Positions 17,287 to 25,927 of a stretch of 64,000 nt of DNA are shown piece after piece. Numbering within the stretch: position 1 is the first letter of the stretch; every line of letters starts with the position of its first letter. The stretch covers positions 1,302,001-1,366,000 of the forward strand of contig NZ_JADBEJ010000004.1 of NCBI RefSeq assembly GCF_014873915.1, in the 5' to 3' direction. The notes under the pieces were generated by a model. That model was not told where the DNA came from. It made no database searches and saw nothing but the letters and a program-made list of their open reading frames with translations. Both the position numbers and the translations under genes were made by a program. Source of the DNA: Amycolatopsis roodepoortensis. GTDB taxonomy: Bacteria > Actinomycetota > Actinomycetes > Mycobacteriales > Pseudonocardiaceae.

Positions 17287-20265
17287 GTGGCTGTGCGGAT
17301 CCAGGTACTGGGCTCGCTGCGCGTCTGGCTGGCCGGGACGGAAATCGAGCTGGGCCCACCGGGTCGCCGTGCCGTCCTGGGTCTGCTCGTGCTCGCCGGC
17401 GGCGAGGCGATGTCCAAGCAGGAACTGGTCGACGCGCTGTGGGGCGGGCGGCCGCCGCGCAGCGCGGTGAACGTCCTCCAGACGCACGTCAAACATCTGC
17501 GGCGGCTGCTGGAACCCGACCGTCCGGCGCGGTCCGGGAGCGAGATCCTGCCACACGCCGGCGGCGGCTACGCGGTGCGCTGGGACGCCGTCGAGATCGA
17601 CCTGCCCCACGTCCGCGGGCTCGTCACCGAGGCGAACGACGCCCTGCGCGACGGCGAGACCGGCCGTGCCGCGGCGCTGTTCGGCGAGGCCCTGCGCTGG
17701 TGGCGTGGCCGGCCGCTGGCGGATATCCCTTCGCTCGCGACACATCCGAAAGTCTTGGCGTTGCAGGCGGAACGTCGTGCGCTGCTCGCCCGCTACGGCG
17801 ACGCGATGCTGGCGATCGGCGCCGCCGACGAGGTACTGGCCGAATTGGCCGAAGCCGCGGCGGATCAGCCGCTCGACGAGCCCGCGCAGGCCCGGTTGAT
17901 CCGCGCCTATCACGGCGCTGGTCAGCGGGCGACGGCTTTCCGGCTCTACCAGGAGGTTCGGCAGCGGCTCGTCGAGGAGCTGGGCGTCGAACCCGGTCCG
18001 GAACTCGCCGCGGCGCACGCCGCGCTGCTCGAAGACGGGGAACCGCTCCCGGCGCCGCGTTCCACCGCACGGGTCCCCCGGCAGTTGCCCGCCGAACCGT
18101 CCGGGTTCACCGGCCGGGCGGCCGAACTGTCCATTTTGGATCAACTGGTGCCCCGCACCGGAAGCAGCGGCGGCGCGGTGGCGCTCGTGGCCGTCACCGG
18201 ACCGGCGGGCGCCGGGAAGACCGCGTTGGCCGTGCACTGGGGCCACCGCGTGAAGGACCGGTTCCCCGACGGGCAGTTCTACGCGAACCTGCGCGGCCAT
18301 TCCGCCGGCGCGCCCGCTACGGCGCTCGAAGTACTCACCCGGTTCCTGGCCGCGCTGGACGTCCCCGCCGAACGCCTGCCCGCGGACACGGAGACCGCGT
18401 CCGCGCTGTACCGGACGCTGATGACCGACCGGAAAGCGTTGGTGGTGCTGGACAACGCCGTCGACGTCGATCAGGTCCGGCCGCTGCTGCCCGCCGGGCC
18501 GGGATGCCTGGTGCTGGTCACCGCGAGGGACCGGATGGCCGGGCTGGTCGCCCTCCACGGCGCCCGGCGGCTCACGCTGGGCATGCTCGAACCCGGCGAG
18601 GCGCTGGACCTGCTCGCGCGGGTGCTCGGCCCCGAATGGGTCCGGGCCGAGCGCGAAGCGGCCGCCGAAGTGGCCGGTCTGTGCGCGTATCTGCCACTGG
18701 CGCTGAGGATCGCCGCGGCCAACCTCGCCGAAGGTGGCATCGAGGACTACGTCATCGCGCTGCGCAAGGGCAATCTGCTCGGCGCGCTGACCGTGCCGGG
18801 CGACGAGCAGATCGCCGTCCGGACCGCCTTCGACCTGTCCTACGCGGCCCTTCCCGCCGAAACGCGACGGCTGTTCCGGCTGCTGAGCCTGGTGCCGGGC
18901 AACGACATCGGCGTCGAAGCGGTCGAGATCCTGACCGGCGAGGAGCGGGCGGGGCCGATGCTGGACACGCTCGCGAGCGCGCATCTCGTCGAACAGCACG
19001 CGCCCGGCCGCTACCACTTCCATGACCTGCTTCGCCGCTACGCCGCCGACCGCCTGCGGGAATCCCCGGCGGAGACCGGATCCGCCCGGCGCCGCCTGCA
19101 CGAGTGGTATCTGCGCGGAGCCGACCAAGCGGCGAAAATCGTTTACCCGCACATGTTCCGTATGCCGCTTTCGGTACCGGACGGGCCGGTTCCCGCCGCG
19201 GCCAAGGAGAACGCGGCGGAGTGGCTGGAGACCGAACTGGGCAACCTCGTCGCCGTCGTCGAGGATGCGCCGGGTCCGGTGGCCTGGCTGCTGGCCGACT
19301 CGCTGCGTGGCTACTTCTGGCTGTCATCACGCCAGGTGGAGTGGCGGGCGGCCGCCGGGGCCGCGCTGGCCGCCGCTGAGGAGGACGGTGATCTCCGAGC
19401 CCGCGTGTCCGCCCGATTCAGCCTGGCGGACCTGGGTTTCCGCCAAGGTCGGTACCGGGAGGCCGTCCGGCACCACACCGGGGCGCTCATGCTCGCCCGG
19501 CGGGCCGGGTGGGTGGAGGCGCAGGCCGCGGTGCTGGGCAACCTCGGTTGCGTGTACTGGCAGTCGGGACGGCTTCCTGCCGCGGCGGTGCGGTTCTCCC
19601 GGGGTCTGGAGCTGAGCAGACGCGCCGGAAGCCCCGCCGGGGAAGCCGTCGCGCTGGGCAATCTGGGGCTCGTCCACTGGGAGATGGGGGATCTTGCCGG
19701 GGCGGCCGGGCACTACGTCCGTGCGCTGCGCCGGTATCGCGGGATCGGCTCGCGTTACGGGGAGGCGATCAACCTGTCCAACCTCGGGCAGGTGCAGCAC
19801 GCCCGCGGCCGGGTCAGCGAAGCGGCCGGCCTGCTCGCCAAGGCCCTCGCGCTGCATCGTGAGGCTGGGAACCGTGCCGGGGAAGCGGAAACCCTCGGCA
19901 GGCTCGCCTCGGTGTACTGCGATCTCGGCCGTCTCACCGACGCGCTCGATCACGCGCGCGAAGGGCTGCGGCTCGCACGGGAGACCGGTGAACCGCGCGG
20001 TGAGGGCGAGGCGCTCGTCGCGCTCGCGGGCGTGCATCAGCGCGTGGGGCATCGGCAGGACGCCGTCCGCCGGTATCGGCAGGCGCTGGCCCTGCTGCGG
20101 GAGAGCGGCGATCGGTACCCCGAGATCGACGCGCTCATCGGGCTCGCCACCGCGACCGGCGACCTCGGGCAGGCCCGCCGGGCGCTCGCTCTCGCCGAGC
20201 GGGCGGGGTATGGCGCGTTGCGGAAACAGGCGGCGGCCGCGATCGAAGCGATCCTGCGGGCTTAA
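17287..20265 (+). CDS. SARP-NB-ARC-TPR transcriptional regulator (AfsR-like)
   Basis: Large regulator of 992 residues; the GTG at 17287 is preferred because the SARP fold begins at VRIQVLGSLRVWL. Domains in order are an OmpR-like winged helix (about 3-95), a bacterial transcriptional activation domain with HGAGQRATAFRLYQEVRQRLVEELGVEPGPEL (95-245), an NB-ARC ATPase with P-loop GPAGAGKTAL near 305 and LVVLDNAVD near 384, a winged-helix linker, and TPRs from about 690 to 985 (repeated AVALGNLG/LGNLG units). AfsR-type proteins activate secondary-metabolite or stress genes when the ATPase/TPR part is engaged. It lies 87 bases after jetC in the same direction, in the place where jetD would be expected. 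Confidence 0.93.
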   Translation: MAVRIQVLGSLRVWLAGTEIELGPPGRRAVLGLLVLAGGEAMSKQELVDALWGGRPPRSAVNVLQTHVKHLRRLLEPDRPARSGSEILPHAGGGYAVRWDAVEIDLPHVRGLVTEANDALRDGETGRAAALFGEALRWWRGRPLADIPSLATHPKVLALQAERRALLARYGDAMLAIGAADEVLAELAEAAADQPLDEPAQARLIRAYHGAGQRATAFRLYQEVRQRLVEELGVEPGPELAAAHAALLEDGEPLPAPRSTARVPRQLPAEPSGFTGRAAELSILDQLVPRTGSSGGAVALVAVTGPAGAGKTALAVHWGHRVKDRFPDGQFYANLRGHSAGAPATALEVLTRFLAALDVPAERLPADTETASALYRTLMTDRKALVVLDNAVDVDQVRPLLPAGPGCLVLVTARDRMAGLVALHGARRLTLGMLEPGEALDLLARVLGPEWVRAEREAAAEVAGLCAYLPLALRIAAANLAEGGIEDYVIALRKGNLLGALTVPGDEQIAVRTAFDLSYAALPAETRRLFRLLSLVPGNDIGVEAVEILTGEERAGPMLDTLASAHLVEQHAPGRYHFHDLLRRYAADRLRESPAETGSARRRLHEWYLRGADQAAKIVYPHMFRMPLSVPDGPVPAAAKENAAEWLETELGNLVAVVEDAPGPVAWLLADSLRGYFWLSSRQVEWRAAAGAALAAAEEDGDLRARVSARFSLADLGFRQGRYREAVRHHTGALMLARRAGWVEAQAAVLGNLGCVYWQSGRLPAAAVRFSRGLELSRRAGSPAGEAVALGNLGLVHWEMGDLAGAAGHYVRALRRYRGIGSRYGEAINLSNLGQVQHARGRVSEAAGLLAKALALHREAGNRAGEAETLGRLASVYCDLGRLTDALDHAREGLRLARETGEPRGEGEALVALAGVHQRVGHRQDAVRRYRQALALLRESGDRYPEIDALIGLATATGDLGQARRALALAERAGYGALRKQAAAAIEAILRA

Positions 20266-20681
20266 GCCGCAATGTCGCTGCTGGTGTCGTACGCGCCCGT
20301 CGGGTGGAAGTTGACGACGACCCACGGGTTGACGCCGTGTTCCTTACCCGCGCCGTCCTGGCAGGAGAACTCGCTCATGTCGAACGCGCTCCACGCCTCG
20401 CTGTCCGGTGTTTTCGTCAGCGACTCCTCGATCCGGCCGGCCCAGCGACAGGCCGGACTGTGCACCCGCGCCGTCACCGACGGCTCGGCCCAGCGGATCG
20501 TCCCGCCGTCCGCGCACCACGAAAGGTCGAACGTGTAGGTCCATCTGCCCGGGTCTTCGAGCACCACCGGCTTGATGACCTTGACACCGGTAGCGCATTC
20601 CGGAGTTGCTTCAGCGGGCGCGGTGATCGTGAAACCGGAGCAAAGGATCATCGAGCAGGCAAGGACATTCTTGACTCTCAT
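20262..20681 (-). CDS. Secreted protein of unknown function
   Basis: The ATG at 20681 gives 139 residues with a Sec-type signal peptide (MRVKNVLACSMILCSGF then APAEA cleavage around residue 25). The mature part of about 110 residues has six Cys (ECATG, SWCADG, PACRWAG, FSCQDG), which suggests disulfides in an extracellular beta-rich domain. No family is recognised. The longer open frame upstream lies opposite the DUF4394 gene and is not used. Its stop overlaps the end of the convergent SARP gene by four bases. Confidence 0.72.
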   Translation of the reverse strand: MRVKNVLACSMILCSGFTITAPAEATPECATGVKVIKPVVLEDPGRWTYTFDLSWCADGGTIRWAEPSVTARVHSPACRWAGRIEESLTKTPDSEAWSAFDMSEFSCQDGAGKEHGVNPWVVVNFHPTGAYDTSSDIAA

Positions 20682-20808
20682 CGTTCCACTGTTCCGCCGG
20701 TCCTTCGCGCCCGCAAGCCGCCGGACGCCGGATCCAATCGACGTCCAATGCCCGTCCAGTGCCGCCGAATAGCTTGTGCTCGCACAGTTTCCGCTGAGGG
20801 GAGTACGG

Positions 20809-21663
20809 ATGAGGGCACGACTCAAGAAGGTCATGACCACGGTGGCCGTCACAGCGACGCTGGTCGTCGGGACCGCGACCGCCGTCTCGGCGCAGCCTGC
20901 CGGGCTGCGGGCGTTCGCGATCTCGTCGGACGGCAAGCTGATGGCCACCTACTGGACCGCCCAGCCCCAGGTCCTCGACTGGGTGCGGCTCGTACAGGGG
21001 CTCACCTGCGGGGAGACCCGGCTGATCGGGATCGATTTCCGGGTACAGAACGGTTTGCTGTACGGCGTTGGCGAGAAAGGCTGTATCTACACGATCAAAT
21101 TCCCGCCCGCGGCCCCCGACGTCGTCGTCACGAAGGTCTCGCAACTGAGCGTTCCGTTGTACGGCACGAACTTCGGCGTCGACTTCAACCCGGCCGCCGA
21201 CCGGCTGCGGGTGATCAGCGACTACGGCCAGAACCTGCGGCACAACCTCGCCGACCACGTCACGGTCGAGGACACCGTTCTCACCACTCCGCCGGCGGGC
21301 GGGCCGACCAGAGGCGTCACGGCCGCCGCCTACACGAACAACGACCTCAACCCCGACACCGCGACCACGCTGTTCGACATCGGCACGGTGACCGACCAGG
21401 TGCTCGTTCAGGCGCCCGCCAACGCCGGGTTCCTCAGCCCGACCGGCGCGCTCGGCGTCGACACCGGGCCGATCGCGGGTTTCGACATCTACAGCGACCT
21501 GACCAACGGCAAGACGACTTCGGTGAGCGCGTTCGCCGTACTCAATCCTGCCGCCGGGCCGTCGACGTTCCATTCGGTCGATCTACTGACCGGCGCGGCG
21601 ACGAAGATCGGCGATTTCCCTTTGCCTGTCGGGGATATCGCTGTCGCGCTCGATACGAACTGA
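20809..21663 (+). CDS. Secreted DUF4394-domain protein
   Basis: The ATG at 20809 has GAGGGGAG just upstream and gives 284 residues. The signal peptide (MRARLKKVMTTVAVTATLVVGTATAVSA) is cleaved near residue 28. The remainder matches DUF4394: alternating beta strands with GIDFRVQNGLLYGVG, LYGTNFGVDFNPAADRLRVISDYGQNLRHN, and FDIYSDLTNGKTTSVSAFAVL. The fold is a beta-propeller-like repeat; the function is unknown, probably extracellular binding. It is divergent from the other small secreted protein at 20681 with a 127-base promoter region between. Confidence 0.85.
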   Translation: MRARLKKVMTTVAVTATLVVGTATAVSAQPAGLRAFAISSDGKLMATYWTAQPQVLDWVRLVQGLTCGETRLIGIDFRVQNGLLYGVGEKGCIYTIKFPPAAPDVVVTKVSQLSVPLYGTNFGVDFNPAADRLRVISDYGQNLRHNLADHVTVEDTVLTTPPAGGPTRGVTAAAYTNNDLNPDTATTLFDIGTVTDQVLVQAPANAGFLSPTGALGVDTGPIAGFDIYSDLTNGKTTSVSAFAVLNPAAGPSTFHSVDLLTGAATKIGDFPLPVGDIAVALDTN

Positions 21664-21741
21664 GCGGGAACGCCGCTGTCCGGTTTTAGCCGGACCGGAC
21701 AGCGGCGATTTATTGTCGGTGGCAGGTCGTATGTTCGTCGG

Positions 21742-22995
21742 GTGGACACACATTCCGCGCCTGTGGCGCTTCTCGAAAACCTCACCGGCACCGAGCTGCT
21801 GGCGGCGGTGAACGCTGCCGTCGATTTGTTGGACGACAAGGATTCCGTCGCGCTCGCACAGGCCGCGTCGGCCTGGATCGCACGGCTGGAGGCGGTTCGG
21901 TTCCGGGCGCTGGCCCAGCTGAACCGGCACCGTGACGGCGCCCGCAGTGTCACGCAGGAGGTGGCCTTCGCGTTGTCTGTCACGGACAATCACGCCGGAG
22001 CGCTGGTCGCCACCGCCGACGCGGTGATCACCCGCCTTCCCCGCACTCTGTCCCTTATGGACCAAGGGAGGCTCAGTGGGTTCGGTGCGATGAAAGTCGC
22101 CACCGCCACGGCCTGGCTGTCCGATGACGACGCCCGTGCCGTCGACGCGCTACTGGAAGACCGGATCGCGGACAAGAACCCCGAGCAGATCCGGAAGGCC
22201 GCCAACCACGCGGCGAACACCATCGATCCCGACGGCGCCGGCAAACGCGCCCAGCAGCATCGCGAAGGCCGTCGCCTCACCCTCCGCCACGGTGAGACCG
22301 GGGTCGCGTCGATCGAGGTCGAGGACGCCCCAGTCGAGAAGGCGGCGGCCGCCTACCAGCGGATCGACCGCGCGGCGCGGGCGCTCAACACCAAGGACGA
22401 ATCCCGCACCCTTGACCAACTCCGCGCCGACGTCGCCCTCGACCTCCTGCTCGGCGGCCAAGGCGGCACCAGCGAACGCACCGAAGTGTTCCTGTACATG
22501 GACCTGTTCACCTATCTCGGCCTCAACAACGACCCGGCGGAGCTGGCTGGACACGGCACCGTCCCCGCCGCGCTGGCCCGGCACATCGCCACGGGCCCCG
22601 ATGCCGTGTTGCGGCGGATCATCACCGACCCGCTGTCCGGGCAGGTCCTCGACCTCGGTCGCGACCGCTACCGCCCCAGCGCGGGCCTTGGCGAGTTCGT
22701 GCGGGTCCGGGACCGGGAATGCCGAAGACCCGGCTGTCACCGTCCGGCCCAGGCCTGCGATATCGACCATTCGCTGCCCTGGCAACACGGTGGGCACACC
22801 AATGCCGACGAACTGATCGACCTCTGCCGAAGAGATCACCGCCTCAAGGACGAACCCGGCTGGACCTACCAGCTCGCCTCTGACGGCACCCTCACCATCA
22901 CCACGCCGACCGGACAGAGCCACACCAGTACTTCACCCCCGCTTCACCAACCCCGACCGCCGGTGCCCGGATCCGATGAACCGCCGCCGTTCTAG
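21742..22995 (+). CDS. DUF222-HNH endonuclease (13E12 family), copy 1
   Basis: Protein of 417 residues from a GTG start. The N-terminal and middle part is the helical DUF222 domain (13E12 repeat family); the C-terminal HNH nuclease domain shows RDRECRRPGCHRPAQAC, then DIDHSLPWQHGG, then NADELIDLCRRDHRLKD, with Cys residues for a structural zinc and the HNH catalytic His in DIDH. Such genes are multicopy in actinobacteria and often behave like selfish DNA, but no transposase or inverted repeats are visible here. Immediately behind its stop lies the 145-bp repeat array. A second, divergent family member is at 55219-56475. Confidence 0.9.
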   Translation: MDTHSAPVALLENLTGTELLAAVNAAVDLLDDKDSVALAQAASAWIARLEAVRFRALAQLNRHRDGARSVTQEVAFALSVTDNHAGALVATADAVITRLPRTLSLMDQGRLSGFGAMKVATATAWLSDDDARAVDALLEDRIADKNPEQIRKAANHAANTIDPDGAGKRAQQHREGRRLTLRHGETGVASIEVEDAPVEKAAAAYQRIDRAARALNTKDESRTLDQLRADVALDLLLGGQGGTSERTEVFLYMDLFTYLGLNNDPAELAGHGTVPAALARHIATGPDAVLRRIITDPLSGQVLDLGRDRYRPSAGLGEFVRVRDRECRRPGCHRPAQACDIDHSLPWQHGGHTNADELIDLCRRDHRLKDEPGWTYQLASDGTLTITTPTGQSHTSTSPPLHQPRPPVPGSDEPPPF

Positions 22996-23049
22996 GCGGA
23001 AGTGCCGGAAACGACGACGACCTGAGGCAAAGTCGCCAGCCGGAGGGCT

Positions 23050-23800
23050 ACCGCCGTGCGATTGGAAAGCGGCGAGGGCTGATCGTCGGCCAGGTACTGA
23101 ACCGCTGTCTCCCGGCCTTGCCGAAAACCGGCGACAGCCCACCCACGCGACAGCAAGCTCTCCAGACACCGCGCGTTGCCGCACCCATCACGTAGCCGAA
23201 AACCGGCGAGGGTCGCTCGCGCGCAGATCGTCCACCAGGTACCGAACCGCAGTCACCCGGCCTTGCCGAAAACCGGCGACAGCCCATCCACGCGACAGCG
23301 AGCCCTCCAGACACCGCGCGTCGCCGCCCCGTCACGTAGCCGAAAACTGGCGACAGCCGTTCACACCCGACCGTTCGCCAAGTACTGAACGGCGGTCCAC
23401 CGGCCTCGCCGAAAACCGGCAACAACCCACCCACGCCACAGCAAGCTCTCCAGACACAGCACGTCACCGCACCCATCACGTAGCCAAAAGCCGGCGACGA
23501 CCGTTCACACCCCCGACCGTTCACCAAGTACCGAACCGCAGTCTCCCGGCCTCGCCGAAAACCGGCGACAGCCCACCCACGCGACAGCGAGCCCTCCAGA
23601 CACCGCGCGTCACCGTACCCATCACGTAGCCGAAAACCGGCGACAGCCATTCACGCCCCGACCGTTCACCAAACACCGAACCGCCGTCCACCGGCATCGC
23701 CAAAACCCGGCAACAACCCACCCACCCGACAGCGATCGCCCCAGATACCCCGAGGCCACAGCGATCCACCGGCCAAGAACCGACACAGCCCATCGCAAAA
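23050..23800. repeat. Tandem array of about five 145-bp imperfect repeats
   Basis: The phrase CARGTACYGAACCGC recurs at 23091, 23236, 23379, 23525 and, degenerate, at 23670, that is at intervals of 145, 143, 146 and 145. Each unit carries the dyad GCCGAAAACCGGC twice (near 23120, 23195, 23265, 23339, 23408, 23483, 23554, 23629, 23699; alternating steps of about 75 and 70). Units are roughly 85-90 percent alike by eye and fade out toward both ends. The period is not a multiple of three and indels are frame-breaking, so the array is non-coding. It is the only content of the roughly 900 bases between the HNH gene and the membrane protein gene. Confidence 0.88.
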
Positions 23801-23893
23801 GACCGCCCCACGAGAATCCACCCAAGGTCTGAGCCCGAAGACCGGACCGTGATCCGATCCGCGCCACCACCGCGCACGGCAGGCTCACCGGGT

Positions 23894-24601
23894 ATGGAAA
23901 CCGACTACGTCTTCCCCGGCCGCCGCGTCGCCGCGGTCTCGATGGTCCTCGGCCCGCTCCTGCTGCTCACCGGAACGCTGCTCAGGTCGCCCTTCGACTT
24001 CTTCTTCCCGAGCCAGCTCAAAGCGATGAGCGTGCATCCGACCCTGATGACCGCCGCGTACACGTGTTTCCTGGCGGGCAACGTCCTGCTGTGGCCCGCG
24101 ATCGTCGCGCTCGCCACGAAGATCGGCCGCACGAAACCCGCGCTGGCCGCCTGGGGCGGCCTGTTCGTCCTTTTTGGACTCTTCGAGCGGACCTTCCACG
24201 CGGGGATCGACCAGGCGGCGCTGGGACTCGCCGAACGCCGCGGCGCCGGGTTCGCCGAGAGCGTGGTCAGCGAGTCGTATCAGGACCTGCATTTGTTCAG
24301 TTTTCTGTCGTTCACGATCATGTTCGGCTGGTACGTGCTCGCTTTCGCCGCCTATCGGGCGAAAGTGCTGGGCGTCGCCGGGTCGATCGGGATGGCGACG
24401 ATGGGGCTTCTGCCGCTCGGTGTTCTGAAAGGTACCGAATTCGTGTCGATCATCGGCACCGCCGGACTTTGTGTCGCGTTGGTTCCGGCCGGCATCCGGG
24501 CATTACTGGAAAGTCCCAAACCGAACCGCCGGACGATGATGCTCACGGCGATCGCCGTTCCGGTTCTCGGCGCGCTCGCCTTCGTGAGCGCACTGGGCTG
24601 A
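23894..24601 (+). CDS. Polytopic membrane protein of unknown function
   Basis: The ATG at 23894 gives 235 residues with six or seven predicted membrane helices: near 10-30 (VAAVSMVLGPLLLLTGTLL), 45-75, 82-98 (LAAWGGLFVLFGLFERTF), 128-150, 155-200 (two helices) and 212-233. Conserved-looking polar residues within helices (FERTFHAGIDQ) could bind a ligand or metal, but I do not recognise the family. It starts just after the repeat array and is followed by a tiny convergent membrane protein gene. It has no obvious partner. Confidence 0.78.
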   Translation: METDYVFPGRRVAAVSMVLGPLLLLTGTLLRSPFDFFFPSQLKAMSVHPTLMTAAYTCFLAGNVLLWPAIVALATKIGRTKPALAAWGGLFVLFGLFERTFHAGIDQAALGLAERRGAGFAESVVSESYQDLHLFSFLSFTIMFGWYVLAFAAYRAKVLGVAGSIGMATMGLLPLGVLKGTEFVSIIGTAGLCVALVPAGIRALLESPKPNRRTMMLTAIAVPVLGALAFVSALG

Positions 24602-24603
24602 GT

Positions 24604-24765
24604 TCAGGCCAGCCGCGCGGACGTTTTCCCTTTTCCGCCACCGGATTCGTGTTCGCGCCCCGCCGGAAGACAGCTCATCAGCAGTACGACACCGACCGCA
24701 CCGAGAAGCATGTGCCCGGCGAGGATGCACAGCCCACAGAATCCGATCCACAATGAGATCTTCAT
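24604..24765 (-). CDS. Small membrane protein, 53 residues
   Basis: An ATG at 24765 on the minus strand opens a frame of 53 codons to a TGA at 24604. The product starts MKISLWIGFCGLCILAGHML and continues with a second hydrophobic run (GAVGVVLLMSC), then a charged Gly/Lys tail. The hydrophobic composition and the tight fit between neighbouring genes favour a real small membrane protein. The ribosome-binding site is weak (TGAGA), so I keep moderate confidence. It ends two bases from the stop of the preceding membrane protein gene on the other strand. Confidence 0.45.
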   Translation of the reverse strand: MKISLWIGFCGLCILAGHMLLGAVGVVLLMSCLPAGREHESGGGKGKTSARLA

Positions 24766-24816
24766 TCTCAGAGGGTAGTGCCGTTTCCGGGAGCGGGGCC
24801 CGAACTTGGGAAAGAC

Positions 24817-25305
24817 TTAAGGTCTCCTTTGGGCAAAGGGTCTGTCCGGAGTACGCGCGTAATACACCACCAGCGACACCGTCGCGGCGAGGAAGACCAC
24901 CTGCATCAGGCTCCGCGGCACCAGTTCGTCCATCGTCGAAGTCACCGGTCCGTGCAGCGCCTTGTACACGTTCGCCGGAAACATCCCCAGCAACAACAGC
25001 GTCAGCCCGGCGGACGCCCACGGCGCCGTCCGCGACCACAGAACGCCCGCGGCGCCCGCGAGTTCGAGGACACCGGTGACGGTCACCAGCAATCCCGGCG
25101 CGGGCAGCACGGGCGGAACCATCGCGATGAGTTCCTCGCGCATGCCGATGAAGTGCGCGAGACCGGTGGTGACGAACAGTGCCGCGACACCGCCGCGCAC
25201 CGCGACGGGCCAGGGCTTGAACCGCTGGACGCCGAAGACGCCCAGCAGGAACAACGTCGCCGTGACGGCGATCAGCATCAGAACGGGTGCGAGACCGGGA
25301 TCCAT
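24817..25305 (-). CDS. DoxX-family membrane protein
   Basis: The ATG at 25305 gives 162 residues with GGAAGG about ten bases upstream; ATG 25311 is an alternative. Four membrane helices are seen with the DoxX-type signatures GLAHFIGMREELIAMVPPVLPAPGLLVTVTGVLELAGAAGVLW and MFPANVYKALHGP. DoxX-like proteins are integral membrane proteins often found with redox enzymes; in mycobacteria one forms a complex with superoxide dismutase and SseA. It is divergent from a TetR gene and its promoter region contains a perfect 10-bp inverted repeat, so it is very probably the target of that repressor. Confidence 0.85.
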   Translation of the reverse strand: MDPGLAPVLMLIAVTATLFLLGVFGVQRFKPWPVAVRGGVAALFVTTGLAHFIGMREELIAMVPPVLPAPGLLVTVTGVLELAGAAGVLWSRTAPWASAGLTLLLLGMFPANVYKALHGPVTSTMDELVPRSLMQVVFLAATVSLVVYYARTPDRPFAQRRP

Positions 25306-25339
25306 GACCATGCCTTCCGACCAAGGTAAATCTTTCCAC

Positions 25340-25372
25340 TGACAAGATGTGCTGTTGCGGGTCATCTTGTCA
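25340..25372. promoter_or_regulatory. Inverted repeat between DoxX and TetR genes
   Basis: TGACAAGATG at 25340-25349 and CATCTTGTCA at 25363-25372 are perfect inverted copies separated by 13 bases. The right arm includes TTGTCA, which could serve as the -35 box of the TetR gene 18 bases before its start. The position fits autoregulation and control of the DoxX gene by the TetR protein. Confidence 0.7.
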
Positions 25373-25390
25373 ATGACTAGATTCATCGGC

Positions 25391-25927
25391 ATGAGTCCGT
25401 ATCACCACGGTGACCTCCGCCGGGCCGTGCTCGACGCCGCCGTCGCGGCCGTCACCGAACACGGCCCGGCGGGGATCAGCCTCCGCGACCTCGCCCGGCG
25501 CGCGGGGGTCTCGCACGCCGGGCCGGTCCACCATTTCGGCGACAAGGCCGGGGTGCTGACCGCGCTGGCGGCCGAGGGGTTCGACCTGCTCGCGGACGCG
25601 CTCGCGGCCGAGAGCGATCGGGATTTCGTCGAGGTCGGGGTGGCGTACGTGCGCTTCGCGATCGAGCATCGCGCGCATTTCGAGGTGATGTTCCGCCCCG
25701 AACTCCACCGCGAGGACGACGCGGCGCTGACCGCCGCCCGTGACCGTGCGGGAGCCCTGCTGACCAGCGGCGCGGCATCGGTCAGCGAAGACGCGATGGC
25801 CGGTGTCGCCGCGTGGTCGTTGATGCACGGCTTCGCGAACCTGTGGCTCACCGGCGCGCTGCGCGCCGAGCTCCAGGAGGATCCGGACAAGGCCGCCCGC
25901 GCGATCGCCCGGATCCTGTTCCCGTGA
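25391..25927 (+). CDS. TetR-family transcriptional regulator
   Basis: TetR regulator of 178 residues from the ATG at 25391. The helix-turn-helix is in the first 50 residues: YHHGDLRRAVLDAAVAAVTEHG, then GISLRDLARRAGVSHAGPVHHFGDKAGVL, which is the YHHGDLR subclass with a TetR_C WHG-type domain (MHGFANLWLTGALR). These regulators usually respond to small hydrophobic compounds. It is divergent from the DoxX gene around the inverted repeat at 25340-25372. Its stop is directly adjacent to the stop of the convergent SDR gene. Confidence 0.92.
   Translation: MSPYHHGDLRRAVLDAAVAAVTEHGPAGISLRDLARRAGVSHAGPVHHFGDKAGVLTALAAEGFDLLADALAAESDRDFVEVGVAYVRFAIEHRAHFEVMFRPELHREDDAALTAARDRAGALLTSGAASVSEDAMAGVAAWSLMHGFANLWLTGALRAELQEDPDKAARAIARILFP

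Noticed and set aside
17199..17287. Remnant of jetD between jetC and the SARP gene
   Set aside because: The 87 bases hold no stretch resembling DUF2399 and are too short for a recognisable remnant.
13609..19152. Very long antisense open frame (1,847 codons) across jetC and the SARP gene
   Set aside because: It mirrors the third-position GC bias of the two plus-strand genes, shows no domain and crosses their boundary. The plus-strand proteins have clear motifs throughout.
22976..23650. Open frames in both strands across the repeat array
   Set aside because: Repeat period is not a multiple of three and indels between units shift the frame, so the amino-acid repeats change frame from unit to unit; no start with a good ribosome-binding site.
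23050..23800. CRISPR array
   Set aside because: Period is about 145 bp, units are similar over their whole length rather than alternating identical repeats with unique spacers, and there are no cas genes nearby.
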